From NCBI GenBank assembly GCA_031549865.1, contig JAVBPE010000010.1, forward strand, positions 1 through 33,311: a stretch of 33,311 nucleotides of DNA, in the 5' to 3' direction. Each line of letters starts with the position of its first letter. Within the stretch, counting starts at the first letter, position 1. The position numbers were made by a program, and so were the translations under genes. The stretch comes from JAVBPE01 sp031549865 (GTDB lineage: Bacteria; Bacillota_I; Bacilli_A; Acholeplasmatales; Anaeroplasmataceae). The notes under the pieces were generated by a model, which ran no database searches, was not told the origin of the DNA, and saw only the letters and a program-made list of their open reading frames with translations. Below, in pieces: positions 1 through 7,349 of the stretch.

Positions 1-101
1 TTTGTAATCATATTTATCACACTTCCTATGACTATATTTTACCATTTTTAGAACTACTCATAAAGAATTACTTTTCCACTATATTACTTACAATAAAAGA
101 A

Positions 102-125
102 AAAGCCTACCTTTCGGTAGACTTT
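102..125 (-). terminator. Terminator hairpin for the minus-strand zinc-ribbon gene
   Basis: A 10-bp stem with one mismatch (102-111 with 116-125) closes a TTTC loop. Read on the minus strand it is followed by a T-rich run (complement of 91-101), which fits the end of the leftward transcript from the gene at 202-390. Bases 1-100 show nothing else I can support. Confidence 0.55.
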
Positions 126-138
126 GTCAACACTCTGA

Positions 139-167
139 AGCTATAGGAAAAAATCCTATAGCTTTTT
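139..167 (+). terminator. Intrinsic terminator, plus strand
   Basis: A perfect 10-bp stem (139-148 with 154-163) with an A5 loop is followed by five T. It would end a rightward transcript whose gene lies left of the window. On the minus strand it lacks a T-run. Confidence 0.7.
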
Positions 168-201
168 ATTTTCAATAAGTTAATTTTATACTTCAAACAT
201 A

Positions 202-390
202 TTAGTGTTTTATTAGAGGTAATAATATTTGATGTAATACAAATAAAATCCCAAACAAACCTACTGCATAAATGGTAAGTAAAAATATGATTAATGTTAT
301 TGAGTTTTTTCTTTTTAAAGAAGCTTTACAATATGGGCAATACCTTATATTTTCCATAACTTCATTATTACATTTTCTACAAATTTTCAA
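202..390 (-). CDS. Zinc-ribbon single-pass membrane peptide
   Basis: A 62-residue protein of unknown function. Two CxxC knuckles (C4/C7 and C18/C21) form a small N-terminal zinc ribbon, and residues about 31-55 are a single hydrophobic membrane segment. This short zinc-ribbon plus membrane helix layout is common among uncharacterised Firmicute proteins. The start codon is TTG (complement of 388-390), preceded by an AAGGAGG Shine-Dalgarno with a 10-nt gap, which supports translation despite the small size. It is the only minus-strand gene I accept here. It runs divergently from ung, with a likely minus-strand -10 box (complement of 419-424). The zinc site is inferred from the cysteine pairs only. 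Confidence 0.7.
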   Translation of the reverse strand: MKICRKCNNEVMENIRYCPYCKASLKRKNSITLIIFLLTIYAVGLFGILFVLHQILLPLIKH

Positions 391-503
391 ATAATTTCTT
401 CCTCCTTTTTATTTGATTATTATACAATATATTTTTAATAATCCATGTTTTTCTTGAATTTTTTTGAAAAAATAGGTAAAATGAATTTAAAATGAGGGAT
501 TAT

Positions 504-1175
504 ATGAGCTGGAATGAATTTTTTAAACAAGAAGAAAAAGAATATTATATTAAACTAAATGAGTTTTTAGATAATGAATATAGAAATAATATATGTTATC
601 CAAAAAAAGAATTAATTTACAATGCTTTCAATTTAACTAAATATGAGGATGTTAAGGTTGTAATATTAGGTCAAGATCCTTATCATGAACCTAATCAAGC
701 TCACGGACTAGCATTTAGTGTTTTATGTGAAAAATTACCACCGAGTTTAAAAAATATCTATAAAGAAATGGAATCAGATTTAAATATAAATATTAATCAA
801 GATGGCAATTTAGAATATTTAGCTCGTCAAGGGGTACTTTTATTAAATACAATTTTAACTGTAAGAAAAGGTGAGGCAGCTTCACATCAGAATAAAGGTT
901 GGGAAATATTTAGTGATAATGTATTATCCTATTTAAATAAAAGAAATACACCTATGGTTTTTATTTTATGGGGAAACTATGCTAAAAAGAAGATCCCTTT
1001 AATTAATAATCCTAAACATTTTATTATTACATCTGCCCATCCATCACCACTTTCTTGTTATAATGGTTTTTTTGGATCTAAGCCATTTAGTAAGACAAAT
1101 GAATTTCTAAAATCAAATTTAATGGGTGAAATAAATTGGGTCAAAAGGGAACATCTAACTTTATTTGACATATAA
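504..1175 (+). CDS. ung: Uracil-DNA glycosylase, family 1
   Basis: Removes uracil from DNA, arising from cytosine deamination or dUMP misincorporation, as the first step of base excision repair in the cytoplasm. The water-activating motif GQDPYH is at residues 56-61 with the catalytic Asp58, followed by the HGLAFSV segment. The C-terminal HPSPLS motif carries the conserved His of the uracil pocket. At 223 residues it matches bacterial family-1 enzymes. I start at ATG 504 because GAGGG (494-498) sits five bases ahead; an in-frame ATG at 492 would contain that site. A TTGAAT (454-459), 17-nt, TAAAAT (477-482) promoter precedes it. The LysM gene follows after 17 nt and is probably cotranscribed. 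Confidence 0.95.
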   Translation: MSWNEFFKQEEKEYYIKLNEFLDNEYRNNICYPKKELIYNAFNLTKYEDVKVVILGQDPYHEPNQAHGLAFSVLCEKLPPSLKNIYKEMESDLNININQDGNLEYLARQGVLLLNTILTVRKGEAASHQNKGWEIFSDNVLSYLNKRNTPMVFILWGNYAKKKIPLINNPKHFIITSAHPSPLSCYNGFFGSKPFSKTNEFLKSNLMGEINWVKREHLTLFDI

Positions 1176-1192
1176 TATATTGGTGATTAATT

Positions 1193-1651
1193 ATGTTTAA
1201 AATGAACTCATTTAATATGAGTCGAAATCAAGCCTTAGAATATGTTGTAAAGCCAGGAGATTCACTTTATAAAATTGCAATAGATTTTAATACATCTGTT
1301 GACGCTATAATAAATATGAATCAATTGCCTTCAACAATGATATATCCAAATCAAATCTTAATGGTTCCAATAAGCAATGGTAGCGATGGCTATCAAACAA
1401 CTGAAGGAGAAACTCTAAATAATGTTTTAAGCAAAAATAATCTTACACTAGATAATTTCTTAAAATATAATGATATCTTAAAACTTAAGTTGCAAGGTAA
1501 TCAAAATATAAAAACAAATAATATGAATAATACCAATTCCAATACAACAGTAGAAGATGTATTAGCAAAATACGGACTTAGTCCGATGGAATTATTAAAA
1601 TTAAATGAAAATAATTGGTTAAGAGGAAATAAAGAGATAATTGTTAAATGA
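1193..1651 (+). CDS. LysM-domain protein without a visible signal peptide
   Basis: Residues about 16-60 form a clear LysM domain (VVKPGDSLYKIA at the start, YPNQILMVP at the end), a fold that binds peptidoglycan or chitin N-acetylglucosamine. Two weaker LysM-like segments follow (about 68-105 and 118-152), separated by an Asn/Thr-rich linker. No signal peptide or membrane helix is visible, so it may act inside the cell, in a spore-coat-like structure, or leave by another route; its role is not known. The start is ATG 1193 with GGTGA upstream; ATG 1202 is an alternative. It lies 17 nt after ung and ends within a terminator whose loop contains its stop codon. Confidence 0.8.
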   Translation: MFKMNSFNMSRNQALEYVVKPGDSLYKIAIDFNTSVDAIINMNQLPSTMIYPNQILMVPISNGSDGYQTTEGETLNNVLSKNNLTLDNFLKYNDILKLKLQGNQNIKTNNMNNTNSNTTVEDVLAKYGLSPMELLKLNENNWLRGNKEIIVK

Positions 1652-1663
1652 TTATCTTTTTTT
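1635..1663 (+). terminator. Intrinsic terminator overlapping the LysM stop codon
   Basis: A 7-bp stem (1635-1641 with 1651-1657) is followed by seven T (1657-1663). The stop codon of the LysM gene (1649-1651) lies in and beside the loop, a compact gene end. Confidence 0.7.
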
Positions 1664-1684
1664 ATTGGTAAAATGTGAAATTAT

Positions 1685-1693
1685 TGTTATAAT
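1685..1693 (+). promoter_or_regulatory. Extended -10 promoter for the DUF6440-like gene
   Basis: TGT directly precedes TATAAT (1688-1693), about 40 nt before the gene at 1736. No good -35 is evident, as expected for an extended -10 promoter. Confidence 0.55.
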
Positions 1694-1735
1694 AAATTTA
1701 TAAGAAACAAATAGACATCTAAAAAGGATAATAAT

Positions 1736-1930
1736 ATGAAATATAAAGAGAGATTTATTAGAACATATACACAAGGTAAATTAAATGTCACAGAAATATG
1801 GATTGATCAAGAAACAGGAGTCAATTATATTTATCATATGTCAGGTTATTCTGGAGGATTAACTCCACTGCTTGATGAAGAAGGAAAAGTTGTTATTACA
1901 AAAAATGTAGAATATAATTTAGAAAAATAA
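1736..1930 (+). CDS. DUF6440-like small protein
   Basis: A 64-residue protein resembling the DUF6440 family, which is widespread in Firmicutes and has no known function. The recognisable core is a RFI start, an ETGVNYIYH stretch near residues 27-35, and a glycine-rich SGYSGGLTPLLD segment at about 36-47. It has no signal peptide or membrane segment, so it is likely cytoplasmic. An AAAAGGATAATA site precedes ATG 1736. It has its own extended -10 promoter and lies 31 nt before an ABC transporter pair, so the three may be cotranscribed. Confidence 0.75.
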   Translation: MKYKERFIRTYTQGKLNVTEIWIDQETGVNYIYHMSGYSGGLTPLLDEEGKVVITKNVEYNLEK

Positions 1931-1961
1931 AATTAAAAATATAATAATTTAGGAGGATTGT

Positions 1962-2660
1962 ATGGAAGATTTAATTGTAGTAAAAAATGTTACTAAACGA
2001 TATCCAAATGTTAAAGCTTTAGATGATGTTAATTTAACATTAAGTTCAGGAAAAATTATTGGATTGTTAGGTCCAAACGGTAGTGGAAAAACAACATTAA
2101 TTAAAATAATAGCGGGTTTAATAAAAAATTATAGTGGTGAAGTAAAAGTAGAAAATGAAAAAATTGGATTTAAGACAAAAAGCAAGGTTGCATATTTAGC
2201 TGATCACGATTTTTTAAGTGAACGATTTACTGTAAAAACTGCGATAGCATATTATACAGAATTTTTTGCAGATTTTGATAAATTCAAAGCTATAAAATTA
2301 TTAGAACAATTTGATATCAATTTAGCTACATCGGTTAAATCATTATCAAAAGGTAATCGTGAAAAATTACAATTAATTTTAACATTATCAAGAAATGCAT
2401 TAGTATATGTATTTGATGAACCAATAGCTGGAGTTGACCCTGCTTCAAGAGATGTAATTTTTAATTTAATAATGAATAATCTTAATGAAGGCTCAACTGT
2501 TTTAATATCAACTCATTTAATTTCTGATATTGAAAGTATATTAGATGAAGTTATTTTTATTAAAAAAGGGAAAATAGTTTTGCATAAAGATAAAGAAGAA
2601 TTAATGCTATTACATGAAAAAAGTATTGATGCCATCTTTAGAGAGGTGTTCAAATGTTAG
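1962..2660 (+). CDS. ABC transporter ATP-binding protein
   Basis: The ATPase subunit of an ABC-2-like transporter at the inner face of the membrane, pairing with the permease at 2654. The Walker A GPNGSGKTT is near residues 37-45, the signature is LSKGNREKLQL, the Walker B ends in VFDEPIAGVDP, and the H-loop is STHLIS. At 232 residues it is one standard domain. The signature is LSKGN rather than LSGGQ, as in YtrB/YhcG-like exporters. An AGGAGG site sits seven bases before ATG 1962, and the gene overlaps the permease by 7 bp. The substrate cannot be told from sequence. Confidence 0.9.
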   Translation: MEDLIVVKNVTKRYPNVKALDDVNLTLSSGKIIGLLGPNGSGKTTLIKIIAGLIKNYSGEVKVENEKIGFKTKSKVAYLADHDFLSERFTVKTAIAYYTEFFADFDKFKAIKLLEQFDINLATSVKSLSKGNREKLQLILTLSRNALVYVFDEPIAGVDPASRDVIFNLIMNNLNEGSTVLISTHLISDIESILDEVIFIKKGKIVLHKDKEELMLLHEKSIDAIFREVFKC

Positions 2661-3421
2661 GTAAAATTTTAAAATATGAAATAAAATTATCAATAAAAGA
2701 AATTGGTATTATTAGTTTAATTCCTATTATTGCCAGTTTGATTTGCCCCTTTCTTATAAAAACTGGTAATTTCTTAGCGGTATCATTTGGAATATTATTC
2801 TATTTAATAGTATTTTTTGTAGCTGTTGTCATGGTTGTTGTAATGTTATATAGGATATTTTATAAATCTATGTTTGATAATGAAGGATATTTAACTAATA
2901 TTATTCCTGCTAAAACTTCATCAATAATATTAGGAAAATTTTTGGCGATGATTGTACTAGCAATAATAATTTATATTGCATTATTAATATCACTAGTTTT
3001 CTTTTTCGCAATTTTAAATGGATTTAATGAGACATTAGAATTTATAAAATGGACGGCTTCTATAATCTTTGAAATGGAAGTAGGATCTTATTTAACAATA
3101 ATTAATATTTTTTCAATGTTCTTCTTTTCACTAGTAAACAGTGCAGCAATTTTCTTCTTTGCCTCAACAATATTTAATACATTAAAGGTTAGAAAATATA
3201 AATTTATTATAATTGCTGTAATATATGTTATATTATCACAAGCGATTAATACAATTTCTCAGCTGCCATTATTAATAGTTATAGGGCAAACTTCTATGCT
3301 TAATAGCATATCAAGTGTAAATATTCTTTTTGGAATAATGTCTGGTATTTATATAGTAGTTACTATCTTAATATTATTTTTAACTATTAAATTAGTTGAT
3401 AAAAAAGTTGACATTCAATAA
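2654..3421 (+). CDS. ABC transporter permease, six membrane helices
   Basis: Partner of the ATPase at 1962. The 255-residue protein has about six hydrophobic segments (near residues 18-36, 40-66, 91-120, 152-170, 180-200 and 222-244), the usual ABC-2-type exporter arrangement, and no extracellular enzymatic domain. The start overlaps the ATPase gene and GAGAGGTG lies upstream. It is the last gene of the unit, with a strong terminator one base after the stop. Substrate unknown. Confidence 0.85.
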   Translation: MLGKILKYEIKLSIKEIGIISLIPIIASLICPFLIKTGNFLAVSFGILFYLIVFFVAVVMVVVMLYRIFYKSMFDNEGYLTNIIPAKTSSIILGKFLAMIVLAIIIYIALLISLVFFFAILNGFNETLEFIKWTASIIFEMEVGSYLTIINIFSMFFFSLVNSAAIFFFASTIFNTLKVRKYKFIIIAVIYVILSQAINTISQLPLLIVIGQTSMLNSISSVNILFGIMSGIYIVVTILILFLTIKLVDKKVDIQ

Positions 3422-3446
3422 ACATGAGAAATCTCTCATGTTTTTT
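3422..3446 (+). terminator. Intrinsic terminator after the ABC permease
   Basis: A perfect 8-bp stem (3422-3429 with 3434-3441), AATC loop and a run of six T. Confidence 0.85.
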
Positions 3447-3617
3447 ACTTATATTTTAAACAAATATGCTTTTGTAACATGAGATATTAAATTTAGATGA
3501 AACATGGATTTTATTAAAAAATATTAGAATAGAAACTATTCAAAACATTACATTTTAATTAATTTTTTTTAAAAAAAACTAATATGAAAAAATATAATGA
3601 AAAAAATTAAAAATATT

Positions 3618-3645
3618 ATTGATTATGAAAATAAACATGTTATAA
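3618..3645 (+). promoter_or_regulatory. Promoter of the riboswitch RNA
   Basis: TTGATT (3618-3623), a 16-nt spacer, then TGT-TATAAT (TATAAT at 3640-3645). Transcription would start near 3652, just before the riboswitch. The stretch 3447-3617 holds no gene or structure I can support. Confidence 0.7.
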
Positions 3646-3659
3646 TGAGGGTATAAAAG

Positions 3660-3776
3660 TTCATATAAGGGAGTAGAAAGCATTCCTTGTTAAATGTTCG
3701 TCAAGACGGTTATATAACCCGGGCATTTATTAAATTTCGAGACTTATTACTAATTTCTAGTAGGGTCTCTTTTTTT
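3660..3776 (+). ncRNA. yybP-ykoY-type (Mn2+) riboswitch with overlapping terminator
   Basis: The aptamer signature is visible in order: GGGAGTAG (3669-3676), CGTCAA (3699-3704), ACCCGGGCATTT (3717-3728, whose CATTT can pair with AAATG upstream), and GAGAC leading into the closing strand CTTAT (3743-3747) that pairs with ATAAG (3665-3669). These match the two ligand loops of the yybP-ykoY family, which senses Mn2+ and usually turns genes on. The terminator is GAGAC (3739-3743) with GTCTC (3765-3769), plus TACTA/TAGTA inside and seven T (3770-3776). CTTAT lies within the terminator's 5' side, so aptamer and terminator exclude each other, the layout of an ON switch. No metal exporter follows. 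Confidence 0.8.
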
Positions 3777-3886
3777 GACTCATGAGCCAAAATTTTGATG
3801 TTTGTGAGGTGAGGACTAGTTTAGCAAAGTAAAGTAAAAAAAATATGAATATTTTATGAAAAAAAGATATCAAAAAAAAGTATGCG

Positions 3887-3895
3887 TGTTATAAT
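3887..3895 (+). promoter_or_regulatory. Extended -10 promoter for trmFO
   Basis: TGT precedes TATAAT (3890-3895), 19 nt before the trmFO start. trmFO therefore need not depend on read-through from the riboswitch. Between 3777 and 3886 there is no coding sequence, only an SD-like GAGGTGAGG near 3804 with no frame behind it. Confidence 0.6.
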
Positions 3896-3914
3896 AAAAT
3901 AGTGAGGTGATGTT

Positions 3915-5216
3915 ATGGTAAATGTTATTGGCGCAGGTCTTGCTGGTTGTGAAGCTGCTAATTATTTAGCAAATAAAGGCTATAAAGTTAATTTATTTGA
4001 AATGCGTCCAATTAAAATGACGCCAGCTCACAAAACTGAAAAATTTGGTGAACTTGTTTGTTCAAATTCACTAAAGAGTGATTCTTTAGAAAATGCTTGT
4101 GGAATTCTAAAAGAAGAGATGAAAATGTTTGACTCATTAATTTTAGAAGCTGCAAATTTAAACAGTGTTCCGGCGGGCGGAGCTCTTGCAGTTGATAGGG
4201 AAGGTTTTTCAGAGTATATCACAAAAAAAATAAAAGATAATCCAAACATAACTGTTATCTATGGTGAAATAACCACCATCGATCCAAGTGTACCAACGAT
4301 TATTGCAACTGGACCGTTAACAAGTGATGGATTAGGGTTAGAGTTAAAAAAATTATTTGGGCAAGATGACTATTATTTCTACGATGCCCAAGCTCCAATA
4401 GTCTATGCGGATAGCTTAGATATGGAAAAACTATATTTCAAAAGTAGATATGATAAAGGTGAGGCGTCATACTTAAACGCTTCAATGACAGAAGAAGAAT
4501 TTAATAATTTTTACGAAAATTTAATAAATGCTGAAACTGTAGAGTTAAAAGATTTTGAATTAAAGGTATTTGAGGGATGTATGCCTGTTGAAGTAATGGC
4601 TAAAAGAGGAAGACAAACATTAACTTTTGGACCTTTAAAACCAGTCGGATTAAGAAGGCCAGATGGTTCAAAGCCTTATGCGGTCGTTCAACTTCGTCAA
4701 GATGATGCTTCAAAGAGTATGTATAACTTAGTAGGATTTCAAACAAACTTGAAATTTTTGGAACAAAAACGCGTATTTCAAATGATACCTGGTCTTGAAA
4801 ATGTTAGATTTGCAAAATATGGAAGAATGCATAAAAATACTTATATAAATGCTCCTATTATATTGAATGAAACTTTTCAAACTAAAAAATATGAAAATAT
4901 ATTTATTGCCGGTCAACTTTCTGGCGTTGAAGGATATGTTGAAAGTGCAGCATCTGGTTTATTTGCAGCTTTAAATCTAGATCGTTATTTAAAAACATTG
5001 GATATGATAATATTTCCAAGAACAACAATTATTGGCTCATTAACTTATTATATAACTCATGCCACCCAGTCTGATTTTCAACCAATGAATGCTAATTTTG
5101 GAATTATTGAAGAATTAGATTGTCCTCATAAAAAAGCTGATAGAAAAGCATTATATGGAACAAGGGCAATAGAGACTATAAAAAGAATTAAGGAAGAAAT
5201 AGCTAATGACAGATGA
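3915..5216 (+). CDS. trmFO: Folate/FAD-dependent tRNA (uracil-54-C5)-methyltransferase
   Basis: Makes ribothymidine at position 54 of the tRNA T-loop, using methylene-tetrahydrofolate as carbon donor and FAD as reductant. The FAD-binding GAGLAG is at residues 6-11. The family blocks GELVCSNSLKSD, VPAGGALAVDREGFS, FEGCMPVEVMA and GQLSGVEGYVESAASG are all present. At 433 residues it has full family length. The GAGGTGATGTT site precedes ATG 3915. The last bases overlap the recombinase gene at 5206, a trmFO-xer pairing also seen in other Firmicutes. It is a housekeeping gene. Confidence 0.96.
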   Translation: MVNVIGAGLAGCEAANYLANKGYKVNLFEMRPIKMTPAHKTEKFGELVCSNSLKSDSLENACGILKEEMKMFDSLILEAANLNSVPAGGALAVDREGFSEYITKKIKDNPNITVIYGEITTIDPSVPTIIATGPLTSDGLGLELKKLFGQDDYYFYDAQAPIVYADSLDMEKLYFKSRYDKGEASYLNASMTEEEFNNFYENLINAETVELKDFELKVFEGCMPVEVMAKRGRQTLTFGPLKPVGLRRPDGSKPYAVVQLRQDDASKSMYNLVGFQTNLKFLEQKRVFQMIPGLENVRFAKYGRMHKNTYINAPIILNETFQTKKYENIFIAGQLSGVEGYVESAASGLFAALNLDRYLKTLDMIIFPRTTIIGSLTYYITHATQSDFQPMNANFGIIEELDCPHKKADRKALYGTRAIETIKRIKEEIANDR

Positions 5217-6135
5217 AGATTTATTATTAGATTATGAAAGCTATCTATATTCTATAAAAAATTATTCCAATAATACTATAATAAGTTATTTAAATGACAT
5301 AAAAGAATTTAAAAATTTTATAATTGATGAGCATATGGCTCCAAGCCTATCAGCACTTAGAAATGATAGACCAGGGAAAAATTTCATATCTTCATTATCT
5401 TATAAAGGGGAAGCAACATCATCAATAAATCGTAAATTATCTGCAATAAGAAGCTTTTATAATTATTTATTAAAACAAAAAGTAATTAAAGTAAACTATT
5501 TTATAGATATTGAAGGACCTAAGCTAGCTAAAAGATTACCAAAGATAATAAATAACGAGGAACTCAAAATTTTATTTGATAGTATTGATACTTCAAATAC
5601 TTTAGGTTATAGAAATTATGTGATTTTAGAAGTTTTATTCGCTTGTGGACTTCGTGTTTCTGAGTTATGCAATATGAAAATAAAAGATATTGAATTTGCG
5701 GAACTAGAAATTAAAATTAATGGTAAAGGTAATAAGGATAGAATAGTATTAATGTATGATGATTTATCGAAAAGATTAAAACATTATATAACATATGAAC
5801 GAGTAGATTTATTATCTAAAAGTGATAATCCAGATAATAGAAATGTATTTTTAAATAATAAAGGTAGTAGTTTAACAACCAGAGGAGTTAGAGTTATTTT
5901 AAATAAAATAATTACTGATGCTGGTGAAAATTTCAAACTTAGTCCGCATATGCTTAGACATAGCTTTGCTACAGCATTACTTAATAATGGAGCGGATTTA
6001 AGAAGTGTTCAAGAATTGCTAGGACATGAGAGTTTATCGACTACTCAAATATATACGCATGTAAGCTATGATGCAATTAGGAATCAATACATGCAAGCTC
6101 ATCCTAGAGCGAGAAAAAAAGAAGAAAAGGAGTGA
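5206..6135 (+). CDS. xerC: XerC/XerD-type tyrosine recombinase
   Basis: A 309-residue site-specific recombinase. Residues 1-100 are the SAM-like DNA-binding domain and 110-300 the catalytic domain. The active-site set is complete: Arg150 (CGLRVSEL), Lys174 (GKGNKDR), His248 and Arg251 (HMLRH), His274 (LGHES) and the nucleophile Tyr283 (IYTH). By length and position after trmFO it is most likely the chromosomal dimer-resolution recombinase rather than a phage or island integrase. XerC versus XerD cannot be settled by eye. It overlaps trmFO by 11 bp, and the SD of the next gene lies in its last codons. Confidence 0.9.
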   Translation: MTDEDLLLDYESYLYSIKNYSNNTIISYLNDIKEFKNFIIDEHMAPSLSALRNDRPGKNFISSLSYKGEATSSINRKLSAIRSFYNYLLKQKVIKVNYFIDIEGPKLAKRLPKIINNEELKILFDSIDTSNTLGYRNYVILEVLFACGLRVSELCNMKIKDIEFAELEIKINGKGNKDRIVLMYDDLSKRLKHYITYERVDLLSKSDNPDNRNVFLNNKGSSLTTRGVRVILNKIITDAGENFKLSPHMLRHSFATALLNNGADLRSVQELLGHESLSTTQIYTHVSYDAIRNQYMQAHPRARKKEEKE

Positions 6136-6139
6136 TATA

Positions 6140-6736
6140 ATGTTAGAATGGTATAATGCAATGGAACCATTTTTCCAAGGAGTAGCAGTTGTTGCAATCT
6201 GCGCGACACTAATAATGTTGATTCAATTAATTATGTTAATAATAGGTTTTGGATCTGATCATGATTTTGATGGCGATGGTGATTTTGATAGTGATGGTGA
6301 CATCTATAATGATGGAACTTTTGCAGATGTTTTCGGATTGAAAATTTTATCAATTAGAAATTTCTTTATCTTTTTAGCAATGGGTGGATGGTCTATGATA
6401 ATCATTTATGAATTATCAGAAAATTATCCAATTGCAATAATCTTTGGTATAATTGTAGGCTTAATAATGGTTGTTTTATGTTCATATGCAATGAAAAAAG
6501 CTATGCAGTTACAAGATAGTGGAAATATTGATATTGCAAATTCTATTGGTAAAATTGGCACAGTTTATTTAAAAATTCCAGGTAAAAGAGCTGGTATGGG
6601 AAAAGTTAATGTCCTAATTCAAGAAAGATTTGTTGAACTTGATGCAATGAGTGAAGATGAAGAAGATATTCCAACGGGCTCAGAAGTCCTAATTGTTTCT
6701 CAAAATAATGACTATGTAGTTGTTAAGAAAAATTAA
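6140..6736 (+). CDS. NfeD-like membrane protein with an Asp-rich loop
   Basis: NfeD proteins are membrane partners of flotillins. Here three membrane helices (about 12-37, 75-91 and 97-116) are followed by a soluble beta-rich NfeD/OB-like domain (about 130-198), resembling B. subtilis YuaF, which pairs with the FloT flotillin. Two flotillin-type genes follow directly, supporting the call. Between helices 1 and 2, residues 40-58 are an aspartate/glycine-rich stretch (D-x-D-G-D repeats) that looks like a Ca2+-binding loop and is not part of the usual family. ATG 6140 is chosen because AAAGGAG (6125-6131) precedes it by eight bases; longer upstream frames would run inside the recombinase gene. 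Confidence 0.85.
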   Translation: MLEWYNAMEPFFQGVAVVAICATLIMLIQLIMLIIGFGSDHDFDGDGDFDSDGDIYNDGTFADVFGLKILSIRNFFIFLAMGGWSMIIIYELSENYPIAIIFGIIVGLIMVVLCSYAMKKAMQLQDSGNIDIANSIGKIGTVYLKIPGKRAGMGKVNVLIQERFVELDAMSEDEEDIPTGSEVLIVSQNNDYVVVKKN

Positions 6737-6746
6737 GTATAAAAAT

Positions 6747-7319
6747 ATGATATTAGAAACAAATCCTCAAGTTTTTATATTTGTAGCAGTAACGTTTATA
6801 ATAATAATGATTACATTGTTGATTGCAATGATAAGTAGGTATAAAAAGTGTCCTTCGGATAAAGTAATGGTTATTTATGGACGTGTTGGCTCAGTTAATG
6901 GAGTGGAAAGAACGTGCAAATGTATCCATGGTGGGGCTGTATTTATATGGCCATTTCTTCAATCTTATGATTTTTTAGATTTAACACCAATTACTACAAG
7001 CATTGATTTAGAACAAGCATTTTCAAATGAAGAACAAGAAGTAAGCATAAATACAAGGTTTTCTTTTGGGATATCAACCGAAAAAGGAATCATGGAAAAT
7101 GCCGCACAACGTTTATTAGGAATGTCTTTAACACGAATAGAAGAACTTGCAAAAGACATAATAATAAATCAATTAAGATTATACATAAGCCAAAATAGTT
7201 ACGCAGATATTAGAAGAGATTACTCCCTAGAAGTATTATCAAAAAATATTGATGATGAAATAAAAAAAATTGGCTTAAGATTAATAAATATTAACATTTG
7301 CAAAATAAAAGAAATATAA
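6747..7319 (+). CDS. Truncated flotillin paralogue (membrane helix plus SPFH domain only)
   Basis: A 190-residue shortened copy of the flotillin at 7350. It has the N-terminal membrane helix, the shared SRYKKCPSDK and CIHGGA blocks and the SPFH domain, and ends at the point where the full copy enters its coiled coil (LRLIN then ICKIKEI and stop). No frameshifted continuation is visible in the 30 nt before the full gene. The frame is intact with conservative changes, so it may be functional, perhaps as a capping or regulatory subunit, rather than freshly decayed. ATG 6747 has no good SD, suggesting coupling to the NfeD gene. Its AT-rich codons differ from the full copy's. Confidence 0.75.
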   Translation: MILETNPQVFIFVAVTFIIIMITLLIAMISRYKKCPSDKVMVIYGRVGSVNGVERTCKCIHGGAVFIWPFLQSYDFLDLTPITTSIDLEQAFSNEEQEVSINTRFSFGISTEKGIMENAAQRLLGMSLTRIEELAKDIIINQLRLYISQNSYADIRRDYSLEVLSKNIDDEIKKIGLRLININICKIKEI

Positions 7320-7349
7320 AATAATAAAGAAAGATAAAAGGTATAGTAG

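Noticed and set aside
3660..3776. T-box or other leader for trmFO
   Set aside because: There is no specifier loop or TGGNACC T-box; the conserved blocks fit yybP-ykoY.
5206..6135. Integrase marking a mobile island
   Set aside because: Length, the overlap with trmFO and the complete housekeeping context fit chromosomal XerC/D; it is far from the RT region and no att repeats were seen.
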